From: Lachnoclostridium sp. Marseille-P6806
GTDB taxonomy: Bacteria; Bacillota; Clostridia; Lachnospirales; Lachnospiraceae
Direction of reading: 5' to 3'
Assembly: GCF_900625025.1 (NCBI RefSeq)
Contig: NZ_LR130582.1
Span: forward strand, 1 to 64,000
Length of the DNA: 64,000 nt
Part shown: piece by piece, positions 51,024 through 60,206 of the stretch
Numbering within the stretch: position 1 is the stretch's first letter
Layout of the letters: every line of letters begins with the position of its first letter
Notes under the pieces: model-generated
The model's input: the letters and a program-made list of their open reading frames with translations, nothing else
Database searches by the model: none
Told to the model about the DNA's origin: nothing
Made by a program: the position numbers and the translations under genes

Positions 51024-52970
51024 ATGGCGGCAAGAGACTGTTTGGAGCGCGGACAGAGCATTGTTCTGGGGGAAGGACATTATGTATCGGTATATACAAA
51101 GATCCGAAGCGGCCTGCCGATTATTGAAGAGCTGCTGTCCGATTTCGGCTTTGCCTCCGGAGATCAGAGAGACTGCTATGAATCCATCCGTTTTGTGAAA
51201 ACAATTTCCTGTCCGGAGGAGTGTCTTCCGGCAGATGCTCCGCATCTGCCGGAGCGCATCCCGGAGGAGGGCTGTGTCACGCTTGCCCGGGGAAATACGA
51301 TTACGATCTATTACGCGGATGACAGAGGAGCGATTTACGGAGCCATGGAGCTGATTCGCCTTGCCGATCTGGGACGGATCTCGGAGCTCATACGGTTTGA
51401 CGCTCCGATCTGTCCGGAGCGGGGGGTTAAGGTTTTTGTTCCGGCGAGGAAGGATCTCGATTTTTTCAGAAAATTTGTCGATATTCTTGTCTACTTCAAA
51501 TTTAATCTTCTGATGATCGAGATCGGAGGCGCGATGGAATACCGGCGCCACCCGGAGATCAATGAGGGCTGGCGAAAATACTGCGAAGAGATGAGAGAGT
51601 ATTCCGGAAAGACGAAGGTCATTCAGGATGAGACATTTCCGTGGTACAAAAATGCGATTCATATGGAAAACGGAGGCGGCGATTGTCTGACGCAGGAGGA
51701 GCTGAGGGAACTGGCGGACTTCTGCAAAGAGAGAAAAATCGAAATGATCCCGGAGATCCCGGCACTGGGACACTGTGACTATCTGCTGATGGGAAATGAG
51801 GATATCGCCGAGCGCAGGGATGACCCGTATCCGGACACCTATTGCCCGTCCAACCCCAAATCGTATCAGCTCCTGTTTGACGTCATTGATGAGGTCGCAG
51901 AGGTGTTCCGCCCGAAAATGATCAATATCGGGCATGATGAATATTATACAATCGGCATCTGCGAGCAGTGCCGGAAGAAAAAGGCAGAGGATATTTTTGC
52001 AGATGACGTCAATAAAACGGCAGCCTATCTTAAGCAAAAGGGAATAGAGACGATGATCTGGGGAGATAAGCTGCTGAAAAATGCGTGTGTGCCGGGCGCA
52101 GGGCCGTTTGGCGGCGCGGAGATCAAAATGTATTTTCCGGCTTTCCATGTGCAGGACGGGCAGTTTGTCGGAATTATGCCGGCGACATTCGGAGCGATAA
52201 AGAAAATTGATCACAGCGTCAGGATTCTTCACTGGTGCTGGCCCCTCGGAGAGGAGCTGGAGGATGAGCTGCTGGCGGAGGGACTGAATATCCGCTATGG
52301 AAATTTTGACAGCTATCTGTTCTGCAACTGGAAACAGCACATCGGCAAGACGGTGCATGGAGCCCTGATTTCCAACTGGAGCTCGCTGAATGAGGTGATT
52401 CTGCAGCGAAACGGCATTTTTTTCAATATAGCGTATGCGTGCAGGATGTTCTGGAACGGCCGCTATGAGGAGGCCGATTTCGACAGGGAGCAGGAGGAGG
52501 CATTTGAGAATCTCTATCAGCTGAAAAATCCTGACAGCGGCAGCTTGAAGCGGACAGAGAAAGGCCCGGGAATCCGCTATGTCGAGGCGGTATTCGGAAC
52601 GGATTATGCTCCGGAATTTGTCTGGTTTGTGGATGGGGTTTTCCCGGAAAAGGAAAAGTATGAGATTGCCGCGCTTCAGCTTTCCTATACCGATGGAAGC
52701 CGCGCTGAGCTTCCGATCGTCTACGGGGAAAACATCGGCAATATCAATGTTTCATGGGGAAGACGCCGGGAACCGGGCGGCGCGTCGTATACGGTGGACG
52801 ACAGGCTGATCGAGCTGTCCTATGGAACATTGCCCGTTCGGATGGGAGAAAAAACCTATTACCGGTATCTTTTTCAGAATCCGTTTCCGGAGAAATCACT
52901 TTGCAGCGCAGCCGTCGCAGCGCATCAGGGATATGCCGTGTATGTGCAGGAGCTCAGCTTTCTTGCCTGA
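51024..52970 (+). CDS. GH20 beta-hexosaminidase-like enzyme
   Basis: This 648-residue glycosidase is of the GH20 type, with an N-terminal GH20b-like domain (TITIYYADDRGAIYGAMELIRL) and a barrel carrying the catalytic Asp-Glu pair in NIGHDEYY. GH20 enzymes release terminal GlcNAc or GalNAc using the substrate's own acetamido group. PEIPALGHCDYLL is another family-like stretch. A C-terminal beta-sandwich of about 130 residues follows. No signal peptide is present, so it acts on imported sugar inside the cell. I chose ATG 51024; an earlier frame overlaps the binding-protein gene. Confidence 0.82.
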   Translation: MAARDCLERGQSIVLGEGHYVSVYTKIRSGLPIIEELLSDFGFASGDQRDCYESIRFVKTISCPEECLPADAPHLPERIPEEGCVTLARGNTITIYYADDRGAIYGAMELIRLADLGRISELIRFDAPICPERGVKVFVPARKDLDFFRKFVDILVYFKFNLLMIEIGGAMEYRRHPEINEGWRKYCEEMREYSGKTKVIQDETFPWYKNAIHMENGGGDCLTQEELRELADFCKERKIEMIPEIPALGHCDYLLMGNEDIAERRDDPYPDTYCPSNPKSYQLLFDVIDEVAEVFRPKMINIGHDEYYTIGICEQCRKKKAEDIFADDVNKTAAYLKQKGIETMIWGDKLLKNACVPGAGPFGGAEIKMYFPAFHVQDGQFVGIMPATFGAIKKIDHSVRILHWCWPLGEELEDELLAEGLNIRYGNFDSYLFCNWKQHIGKTVHGALISNWSSLNEVILQRNGIFFNIAYACRMFWNGRYEEADFDREQEEAFENLYQLKNPDSGSLKRTEKGPGIRYVEAVFGTDYAPEFVWFVDGVFPEKEKYEIAALQLSYTDGSRAELPIVYGENIGNINVSWGRRREPGGASYTVDDRLIELSYGTLPVRMGEKTYYRYLFQNPFPEKSLCSAAVAAHQGYAVYVQELSFLA

Positions 52971-52988
52971 GAGAATGGGAGAGACCGA

Positions 52989-54230
52989 ATGGAGGGAAAA
53001 TATGTTTTTCCGATAAGGGTGCGAAAGGGCGGACGATGCTTTGAGGATCAGACGGGAACTCCTTTCTTTTGGAACGCGGATACCTGCTGGCGCATTTTCT
53101 GGATGCTCTCCTACGAGGAGGCCTGCGATTATCTGGAAATCAGGGCGCGTCAGGGATTCACGGTGGTGCAGGTGCATTTGCTGCCGCATCGTATCTATCA
53201 GACCAATGTCTATGGAGAACTTCCTTTTTCTGCGCCGGGGAAAATCGATCAGCTGAATGAAGCGTATTTTCAGCATGTGGATCGTGTGCTCCGGTACGGA
53301 AGAGAGCTGGGACTGTGCTTTGCCGTGGCCCCGATGTGGCTGAGTACATGGGAGGACGACTGGCATACGTTATATCGTATGCCGGAGGTCGGCCGGTATA
53401 TTTCCTCCGTGGCGCAGCGGTATCGGAACACGGACAATATCATCGCATTTATTCACGGGGGAGATGACGATGCGGAGGGACTTCGGAGCGAGATCATCCG
53501 ATGCGCGGAAAGAGTGCGGGAGCTTGCTCCCGATATTCTTCAGACCTTTCATGCCGGAATCGGGCCGGGATATCCTCTGTACGGAGATCAGGACTGGTAT
53601 GATTTTTCGCTGAATTACACGTATGACCGCGGGGATTGTGTCCGGCAGATGCTGGGGGCGGCGAAATGCTGCCCGGAAAAGCCGGCCGTGCTTGGAGAAA
53701 CGCATTATGAGGGAAACCGCGATATAACGGCAAAGACGATAAGAGGCTTTGCCTATGCGTCGGTCATTCTCGGAGGAGCAGGGCAGACGTACGGGCATAA
53801 GGATGTGTGGATGGCGACGATGTTCTGGAGGGAGTCGCTGTTCTCTGCGGGGGCTCATCATATCGGCGTGCTGAGGGAAATCATGGAAAGCATTCCGTGG
53901 GAGCAGCTTCAGCCGGACGCGGAGGGGAAGCTGCTGGAGACCCGGCGGTCCAAAATGCCCTATGCCGCTTCGGACCTCATCCCTGCGGCGGCCACGCGAG
54001 ATGAGAGACTTCTGATTGCGTATGTGGGAGATACGCGCTGGTTTTCTGTTCAGGGGAAAGGCCGGTATCACGGGAAATGGATTGATCCGGTCAGCGGAAA
54101 ACATTTTCCGACAGAGGGAAGCTGTGGAGATATTCTTTCTGTGCCGGGACAGAATGCCGGAGGCGACACGGATTGGCTTCTGCTCCTTTCGTTTGCCGGG
54201 GATGCTCTGCAGAAAGAGAGGAAAGAATGA
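52989..54230 (+). CDS. GH140-like glycosidase (apiosidase-like, DUF4038)
   Basis: This 413-residue protein resembles the DUF4038/GH140 family, whose known member releases apiose from rhamnogalacturonan II. FFWNADTCWRIFWMLSYEEACDYLEIRARQGF begins the barrel. HGGDDDAEG would hold the acid/base Asp and LGETHYEG the nucleophile Glu. The C-terminal part is the usual small beta domain (RWFSVQGKGRYHGKWIDPVSG). No signal peptide is seen. Related sequences are spread over several specificities, so apiosidase activity is only one possibility. The stop overlaps the next gene by 4 bp. Confidence 0.78.
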   Translation: MEGKYVFPIRVRKGGRCFEDQTGTPFFWNADTCWRIFWMLSYEEACDYLEIRARQGFTVVQVHLLPHRIYQTNVYGELPFSAPGKIDQLNEAYFQHVDRVLRYGRELGLCFAVAPMWLSTWEDDWHTLYRMPEVGRYISSVAQRYRNTDNIIAFIHGGDDDAEGLRSEIIRCAERVRELAPDILQTFHAGIGPGYPLYGDQDWYDFSLNYTYDRGDCVRQMLGAAKCCPEKPAVLGETHYEGNRDITAKTIRGFAYASVILGGAGQTYGHKDVWMATMFWRESLFSAGAHHIGVLREIMESIPWEQLQPDAEGKLLETRRSKMPYAASDLIPAAATRDERLLIAYVGDTRWFSVQGKGRYHGKWIDPVSGKHFPTEGSCGDILSVPGQNAGGDTDWLLLLSFAGDALQKERKE

Positions 54231-55285
54231 AGAACGGGAAGAATGCAGGACGCGTTCTGTTTTTAGGGGGACCGGGCAATATATCGGAATCGGCAATTCG
54301 CACATTGCTTGAGAGCGGACATTCCATCGGGGTGGTGAAGCGAACGGCGACAGGGCTGTTTGGCCTTGATCGGGAAATAGAAGTATTTTACGGGGACTGC
54401 AGAAACGGAGACCGGCTGCAGGAGATATTGAGCGCTTTTGGCCCGGATATGATTGTGGACAGTACCTGCTTTGAACTGTCAGAAGCGAAAACGGTTGCGG
54501 AGGCGCTGAAGCATTCTCCCTGCAGGAGACTCGTCTTTATCAGCACGGCCGATGTCTATGGGTATCCGCTGTCTCATCTCCCCATGCGGGAGGGCGATCC
54601 GTGGAATCAGCCGAATAATACCTATGCAAGAAATAAAAAGGAGATAGAAATTTTTTACCGGGAGGAGCTGCATGACAAAGGGATTGCAGGTCTTACCATT
54701 GTCCGGCCGGGATATTCCATGGGGAAAACCTTTGCGCTTGGAGCGCTCGGACGGGATGGAGGAGCGCATATTGTTTCCCGCATAAGGAGAGGCCTGCCGG
54801 TATATTCACCGGGTGACGGCACCACGCTGATCGATGCCGGAGCTGCCTTTGACACGGGGCGGATGCTGGCGAGGCTGTGCGAGGAGGAGAGCGCCTGCGG
54901 GCAGGCCTATAACTGCGCCAATCCGGAAGCGGTCACCTACGATGAGTATCTGCACGCGTTCGGGGATGCCTTGGGACTTCCGATCAAAATCGTTCATATT
55001 CCAACCGATTTCTTAAATTCGCTGGATCACGATGCGGTCAGAAACAGTACGCTGAATGATCTGTCCAGATTTAACCTGTATTTTTCCGTTGAAAAATTCA
55101 GGATAGAATTTCCGGATTTTGTATGGAAATATTCTCTGAAAGACGCGGCCGGAGATTTTGTGGAATACCAGGATCGCTGCGGGGGATTTGAAGAAGCGGG
55201 ACGGCCCTGCTTTGAGGATGCGCTCATAGAGCTGTGGGAACAGGGCATGGATGAGCTTCGAGAAAGAGCGGTGGAAAGGCTGTGA
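54227..55285 (+). CDS. SDR-family NAD-dependent epimerase/dehydratase
   Basis: This 352-residue protein has an N-terminal dinucleotide fold (VLFLGGPGNISESAIRTLLESG) and the extended-SDR pattern: VDSTCFE, FISTADVYGYP and YARNKKEIE (Tyr and Lys), RPGYSMG. The sugar part may be free or nucleotide-linked. Its start overlaps the previous stop (ATGA), so it is translated with the glycosidase. It could oxidise or epimerise the sugar released by the two glycosidases; the reaction is not known. Confidence 0.8.
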   Translation: MKNGKNAGRVLFLGGPGNISESAIRTLLESGHSIGVVKRTATGLFGLDREIEVFYGDCRNGDRLQEILSAFGPDMIVDSTCFELSEAKTVAEALKHSPCRRLVFISTADVYGYPLSHLPMREGDPWNQPNNTYARNKKEIEIFYREELHDKGIAGLTIVRPGYSMGKTFALGALGRDGGAHIVSRIRRGLPVYSPGDGTTLIDAGAAFDTGRMLARLCEEESACGQAYNCANPEAVTYDEYLHAFGDALGLPIKIVHIPTDFLNSLDHDAVRNSTLNDLSRFNLYFSVEKFRIEFPDFVWKYSLKDAAGDFVEYQDRCGGFEEAGRPCFEDALIELWEQGMDELRERAVERL

Positions 55286-55307
55286 CAGGAAAAACGGGAG
55301 GATAGCT

Positions 55308-56633
55308 ATGGGCAATCGTTATACTTTGACAAAGGAGCAGCGGCAGGAGTACAGCAGACATCTTATGCCCTGTCTCAGGCAGCCCGGCGGCGTGGAGCTG
55401 AAAGGCGGGCACGGAATTTATTTTGAGGATACCGAGGGAAAGAGATACATGGACTTCACATCGGAACAATTCGTGTGTCTTCTGGGCTTTGGGAATGAGG
55501 AGATTGCCGAGGCCATCTATGAGCAGGCGTTGAATATGCCTGTCGTCGCGCCGCTTCATCAGACCGATCTCCGCTATACGCTGTATCACAAAATGGCGTC
55601 CGTTGCCCCGGAACATCTGAACCGGCTTTCCTTTACGATCGGCGGCGGGCCGGCGATTGAGACGGCCATGAAAATCGCGCTGAAGAATGTTCCGGAAAGC
55701 GATCTCTTCATCACCCTGTACGGGGGCTATCACGGGACGACCTTTGGCACCGCGGCGGGCAGCTTTATATCCGGACGCGGCGGCACGGAAGTCTTAAATC
55801 CTGAATTTTTTCGATTTGCGGTGCATGCCCAGCGGCATTTTATCAGAGCAGAACGCCCGTATTGTTATCGCTGCCCGTGGCATCAGCAGTACGGATCGTG
55901 CAGCTTTGCCTGTGCGGAGGCCGTCAGAGAGACGATTCTCCATGGAGCGGCCGGAGTGGTAGCGGCAGTGATCGTGGAGCCGATCCAGTCGGGCGGAGGA
56001 CAGATCCCGCTGCCCCCGGAATACTTAAAGAAGCTGAGAGAAATCTGTACGGAGACAGGGACACTTCTCATTTTTGACGAAATTCAGACGTATTGCCGCA
56101 CAGGACATTTTTTTGCCGCGGATTACTATTCCGTGGAGCCGGATATTCTTGTGTTTGCAAAAGGGGCCGGAGGCGGGATGCCCATAGGAGGAGTCCTGAT
56201 TCATGACCGGCTGACAGGATTCACGAATCTGATGGAGGATATGCAGACTTTCCAGAACAATCACATGAGCTATGCGGCGGCTCTGAAAACGATAGAAATT
56301 ATTGAGAGGGATCACCTGCATGAAAATACATGCAGAGTCGGCGGGTTTATCATGAATCGCCTGAGGAAAATGCAGGAAAATCTTTCCTGCATCGGAGACA
56401 TACGGGGAGCGGGGCTCGCCATCGGGGTTGAGCTGGTCAAGGACCGGGCCACGCGGGAGCCTCTGGATAATGAGACGATGCACGATCTGTTTCTCTTCTG
56501 CAAGGAAAACGGGCTTTTCTTTCAGACAGCGCATAACGTGGTCAAGCTTAAACCTCCGATTATTATTCGGAAAGAGCAGGCGGGAGAGGCGATGGATATT
56601 CTGGAAAAGGGTCTGCGGAGGATTGAAGTTTGA
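55308..56633 (+). CDS. Class III aminotransferase
   Basis: This 441-residue PLP enzyme has the class III pattern: GGGPAIETAMKIALK near residue 105, LYGGYHGTTFGT, LIFDEIQTYCRTG (Asp that binds the PLP nitrogen) and the PLP-binding Lys in FAKGAGGGMPIGG. A four-cysteine stretch (CYRCPWHQQYGSCSFAC) occurs in a subset of this class. The enzyme moves an amino group between an amine or amino acid and a carbonyl. Its place in a glycan operon is unusual; an amino sugar or keto-sugar substrate is possible. GGGAGG 7 nt upstream supports ATG 55308. Confidence 0.85.
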   Translation: MGNRYTLTKEQRQEYSRHLMPCLRQPGGVELKGGHGIYFEDTEGKRYMDFTSEQFVCLLGFGNEEIAEAIYEQALNMPVVAPLHQTDLRYTLYHKMASVAPEHLNRLSFTIGGGPAIETAMKIALKNVPESDLFITLYGGYHGTTFGTAAGSFISGRGGTEVLNPEFFRFAVHAQRHFIRAERPYCYRCPWHQQYGSCSFACAEAVRETILHGAAGVVAAVIVEPIQSGGGQIPLPPEYLKKLREICTETGTLLIFDEIQTYCRTGHFFAADYYSVEPDILVFAKGAGGGMPIGGVLIHDRLTGFTNLMEDMQTFQNNHMSYAAALKTIEIIERDHLHENTCRVGGFIMNRLRKMQENLSCIGDIRGAGLAIGVELVKDRATREPLDNETMHDLFLFCKENGLFFQTAHNVVKLKPPIIIRKEQAGEAMDILEKGLRRIEV

Positions 56634-56733
56634 GAGTTCTGCCGATGCAGAACTTTCAAACCGCACCATCGGTGCTGAAGCACCGGGTGCCGCATTCGGC
56701 AAAACCGCATTCGCGGATTTTGCCTCAGCGAGG
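56628..56733 (+). other. Structured spacer between aminotransferase and dehydrogenase genes
   Basis: The stretch starts with a 15-bp stem (GTTTGAGAGTTCTGC against GCAGAACTTTCAAAC, one G-T pair, CGAT loop, 56628-56661) that spans the aminotransferase stop codon. It continues with GCACC/GGTGC (56663-56675), GGCAAAACCGC against GCGG-A-TTTTGCC (56698-56724, one bulge) and CCTC/GAGG (56723-56733). The last GAGG is 7 nt before the next ATG, so it may be the ribosome binding site. This looks like an intercistronic RNA structure. Confidence 0.6.
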
Positions 56734-56740
56734 TATAAGT

Positions 56741-57670
56741 ATGAAAGCGATTGTAAAGACGGAGCACGGGACGGTGGAATACCTCGAGATTCCGGAACCG
56801 TCATGCGGAGTGCGGGATGTGAAAATCCAAGTGATGGCGTGCGCGATCTGCACGACGGATCTGCACATTGCAGACGGAAACTATCCGTGGGAGGCGGGCG
56901 TCCCGCTGGGGCATGAATATACAGGGGTAATTGTAGAGACGGGTGCGGAGGTGAGAGATTTTGTGGTCGGCGATCATGTGGCCGCATGCATGGATGGAGG
57001 CTTTGCCCGCTATGTGGTAAAACGGGAGGACGATTGGGTGTTTCATCTCCCGGATTCGGTCAGCTATGAGGAGGGAACGCTGCTTGAGCCGCTGGCCGCG
57101 GCAGCAAACAGTGTTATCAGCCGCGCGCAGGTTCGGCCGATGGACAGGATTCTCATTACAGGGCCGGGGCTGCTCGGGCAGTTTGCCCTGCAGGCGGCAA
57201 AGCTCGCGGGCGCAAGGGTCATGGTGTCGGGGATGGATGCAGAGCGCCTCCGGATTGCCGCAGAGCATGGAGCCGATGTGACGGTGGATCTCGGAATGCA
57301 GGATCTGCATGAGGAGGTAAAGCGCTTTACGGAGGGAGAATGGCTTGATACCGTCATTGAGTGCTCGGGAAGCCAGCAGGCGCTGTCTTCGGGCCTTGCG
57401 CTGCTTCGCTATGACGGACAGCTGATTCAGGTGGGGATTCCCGCAGGAGCTCTGACAGTTGATATAGGAGCGCTGGTCTATAATAACCGGAAGATAATAG
57501 GCAGCATCGCGTACGATCGCGCGATGTGGAAGCGTGTGCTCGCCATGGCGGATCGGGGGGAAATTGACTTGAAGGGCTATGTTTCTTCTGTTCTCCCGCT
57601 GGATCATTGGGAAGAAGGATTTCAGCGGTCGAGGGAAAAGAACGGCTTCCGGGTGCTTTTAATCCCGTAA
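56741..57670 (+). CDS. Zinc-dependent dehydrogenase (MDR) without the structural-zinc lobe
   Basis: This 309-residue medium-chain dehydrogenase has the catalytic zinc ligands in ACAICTTD (Cys) and GHEYTG (His, Glu), and the NAD(P) fold ITGPGLLGQFALQAAKLAGARV. The loop with four cysteines that holds the structural zinc in typical members (about 345 residues) is absent: VGDHVAACMDGGFARYV runs straight on. It probably oxidises a sugar alcohol or sugar hydroxyl. It closes the glycan operon; a large hairpin follows at 57701-57745. Confidence 0.85.
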   Translation: MKAIVKTEHGTVEYLEIPEPSCGVRDVKIQVMACAICTTDLHIADGNYPWEAGVPLGHEYTGVIVETGAEVRDFVVGDHVAACMDGGFARYVVKREDDWVFHLPDSVSYEEGTLLEPLAAAANSVISRAQVRPMDRILITGPGLLGQFALQAAKLAGARVMVSGMDAERLRIAAEHGADVTVDLGMQDLHEEVKRFTEGEWLDTVIECSGSQQALSSGLALLRYDGQLIQVGIPAGALTVDIGALVYNNRKIIGSIAYDRAMWKRVLAMADRGEIDLKGYVSSVLPLDHWEEGFQRSREKNGFRVLLIP

Positions 57671-57700
57671 CGAGGCCGGGGCGGGTCTCTCGGATGTCCT

Positions 57701-57745
57701 CAGAATGCCTGTGCGTAGCCCGAAAGGCTGCGCACAGGCATTCTG
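57701..57745 (+). terminator. 20-bp hairpin at the end of the glycan operon
   Basis: CAGAATGCCTGTGCGTAGCC and GGCTGCGCACAGGCATTCTG form a 20-bp stem (one T-G pair) with a CGAAA loop, 30 bp after the dehydrogenase stop. No T run follows, so it may stop transcription by another mechanism or protect the mRNA 3' end. The next gene starts at 57767. Confidence 0.5.
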
Positions 57746-57766
57746 CTGTCTGCAGGAGATGCTATA

Positions 57767-59455
57767 ATGAAAAAATATGAAGTCATGACGGCTGCTCTCG
57801 CGGAAGCGGGCGGAAAGGGGAAGCATGGTATGAGAAAGCAGGAGCTGTCGCTGGGAATGCCTCACTGGATTGAAGTTCATACGGAGAAAGAGCATATCTC
57901 GGAGCATTTTCAGCCGGACAAGGCCTATGGGGCGCGCCGGAGAATCCGCGTTTGTTTAGAGGGAGAACCGGATACTACGGTCCGTGTGTCGGCTCCGGGA
58001 GAGGAGCTGCGCTTTGTAAGGCTCCGCTGGCAGACGAATCAGGCGAACGAGTCCAGAATACTCGGAGACGCGTGGGAGCGCAGCTACTGCGATCTGGCAT
58101 GGAGAGGAGTCAGCGCAAGACGGCCTCTCCCGTGGTACTTTCTCATTTCAAAATATGAGGATGTCTACGGCTGCGGCGTGAGGGTGCAGCCGAATGCGTT
58201 CTGCTTCTTTGAGGCGGACCCGAAAGGGATTACGCTCTACATGGATCTGCGCTGCGGGGGCGACGGCGTTTCTCTCGGGAACCGGACGCTTGACGTCTGC
58301 ACCATCATCTACCGGGAATACGGAGAGAGCGGAAGCTACGAGGCGGGACGGGATTTCTGCCGTGAGCTGTGCCCGGCGCCTCTCCTCCCAGATCGCCCGG
58401 TGTTTGGCGGCAACAACTGGTATTATGCCTATGGAGAAAGCTCGCGGGAGGAGCTGCTCCGGGACACGGATTATCTCATGGAGCTTTCCGCCCGCACCGT
58501 GCTTCCGCCCTATATGGTCATCGACGATGGCTGGCAGATTCGGCACGGCGCCGATTACAACGGCGGGCCATGGAGAGCCGGCGGCGCAGCCTACGGCGAT
58601 ATGGAGGGGCTTGCGGCAGACATCGCGGAAAGGGGAGCGATCCCCGGCATCTGGTTCCGTCCGCTGCATAACAGGGATGCGGCGGTTCCGAAATCGGGGC
58701 GGCTTGATACAGGGCACCTTGATCCCTCCGTTCCCGGAACGCTGGACTATATCCGGGAGGATATCCGGACGCTCTGCGGCTGGGGATATCGCCTGCTGAA
58801 GCACGATTTTTCCACCTATGACCTTTTCGGGAAATGGGGATTTGAGATGCATCCTCTTGTCACGGACAGCGGCTGGCATTTTCACGACCAGAGTCTTACC
58901 GGGGCGGAGATTGTAAAGCGTCTTTACGCGGCTGTCCGGGAGGAATCGGCGCCTTTCGGCGCTCTTGTGCTGGGGTGCAATGCGGTCGGACATCTCGGTG
59001 CCGGGCTTATGCATATCATGCGCACGGGAGATGACACCTCGGGACTTAGCTGGGAGAGGACGAGGAGTGTGGGCGTAAACACGCTGGCGTTCCGTCTGAT
59101 TCAGAACGAGACTTTTTATATGGTCGACGCGGACTGCGTCGGCATCACGGAGCAGGTGCCGTGGCGCTTTAACCGGCAGTTTGCGGATGTGATTGCAAGG
59201 AGCGGGACGGCGCTGTTCCTTTCGGCCAAGCCGGGAGTGCTCTCCCCGGAGGAGAAGAAAGAGCTGTCGGAAATCATTGCGATGGCGGCCGAGGGGAAAC
59301 GGCGGGCATATCCGTTTGACTGGATATTGAACGACTGCCCGGAACTCTGGCAGGACGGTAATAACCGTCGGATCCATTATGACTGGTACGAGGAGACGGG
59401 GACAAATTTTGATTCCGGGAAGCGGTTTGACACGCCGTTTATGGCGGGCGTCTGA
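57767..59455 (+). CDS. Clan GH-D (GH36-like) glycosidase
   Basis: This 562-residue enzyme has the alpha-galactosidase-like barrel of clan GH-D: VIDDGWQ (residues 251-257), a nucleophile in LKHDFSTYD (Asp347), and an acid/base candidate in RTGDDTSG (Asp422/423). The N-terminal about 200 residues form a beta-sandwich. It is shorter than typical GH36 (about 720) and the motif spacing differs, so substrate could differ from alpha-galactosides. No signal peptide. AGGAG 8 nt before ATG 57767 supports the start. It precedes the decayed importer cluster. Confidence 0.8.
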   Translation: MKKYEVMTAALAEAGGKGKHGMRKQELSLGMPHWIEVHTEKEHISEHFQPDKAYGARRRIRVCLEGEPDTTVRVSAPGEELRFVRLRWQTNQANESRILGDAWERSYCDLAWRGVSARRPLPWYFLISKYEDVYGCGVRVQPNAFCFFEADPKGITLYMDLRCGGDGVSLGNRTLDVCTIIYREYGESGSYEAGRDFCRELCPAPLLPDRPVFGGNNWYYAYGESSREELLRDTDYLMELSARTVLPPYMVIDDGWQIRHGADYNGGPWRAGGAAYGDMEGLAADIAERGAIPGIWFRPLHNRDAAVPKSGRLDTGHLDPSVPGTLDYIREDIRTLCGWGYRLLKHDFSTYDLFGKWGFEMHPLVTDSGWHFHDQSLTGAEIVKRLYAAVREESAPFGALVLGCNAVGHLGAGLMHIMRTGDDTSGLSWERTRSVGVNTLAFRLIQNETFYMVDADCVGITEQVPWRFNRQFADVIARSGTALFLSAKPGVLSPEEKKELSEIIAMAAEGKRRAYPFDWILNDCPELWQDGNNRRIHYDWYEETGTNFDSGKRFDTPFMAGV

Positions 59456-59474
59456 ATGACAGGAGCGGAAATAT

Positions 59475-60083
59475 ATGGAAATCATGGAGTGCAGTCTCGA
59501 TGACATCAACGAACTGAAGCGCCGGTATTTTACCGGCAAGGTGCATCTGGCATACAGCGGGATATCGACCTGCGGCTCCGGTCACTCGTGGAACGAGAGG
59601 AGAAGCTTTTACATCATTCATATCATCCTCAGGGGAAAAGGAACCCTGATGAAAGGGAAAAAGCTCTGGCATCTCCATGCCGGTCAGGCGTTCGGGCTGT
59701 ATCCCGGCGAGAGCTATGTGTATACCGCGGATATACAAAAGCCGTGGAAATACTGTTGGGTCGGCTTTCAGGGCTCGGAGGCGGAAAAGATCATGTACGA
59801 GATCGGCTTCTCACGGGACAATCCGGCGATCCGCCTGACGAGTGTGTCCCGTTACAGCGAGGTGATCCGGGAGATCGCCGAATATCGGGGCTTCGGCTAC
59901 GCCGACGAAATGCATCGGACGGGTCTTCTCATGGGGCTGCTGACGGACATGATGGAGGGAAAGGCGGAGGATGCGCCGCAGAAGATCGTCGTTCCGGGAA
60001 AACTGCAGGAGAACAGTGGGGCGGCGCCGGAGAACGAGAAGATGAACGCCGATATTGCGAACGAAGCGGCAGCCAGCAACTGA
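59475..60083 (+). CDS. AraC-type sensing domain without DNA-binding domain
   Basis: This 202-residue protein matches the N-terminal cupin half of AraC-family regulators: FYIIHIILRGKGTLM, LHAGQAFGLYPGESYVY, PWKYCWVGFQGSEAEKIM. The C-terminal helix-turn-helix pair is absent: after about residue 180 the sequence is low-complexity and no frame downstream encodes one. It is probably a truncated regulator that no longer binds DNA, or a free ligand-binding protein. It lies next to a permease pseudogene, so a deletion that removed the end of the regulator gene is likely. Confidence 0.7.
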   Translation: MEIMECSLDDINELKRRYFTGKVHLAYSGISTCGSGHSWNERRSFYIIHIILRGKGTLMKGKKLWHLHAGQAFGLYPGESYVYTADIQKPWKYCWVGFQGSEAEKIMYEIGFSRDNPAIRLTSVSRYSEVIREIAEYRGFGYADEMHRTGLLMGLLTDMMEGKAEDAPQKIVVPGKLQENSGAAPENEKMNADIANEAAASN

Positions 60084-60206
60084 ACTATTATGACCGGGTA
60101 ATATCCGGCGGAGCGCGTGGGAAAATGCCGCGCGGAGCGGAGCAGTCGGACAGGGTTCCGGCTGTTTCTCCGCTGCGGCTCCCGCCACCCCGCCATGGAG
60201 AAAGCT

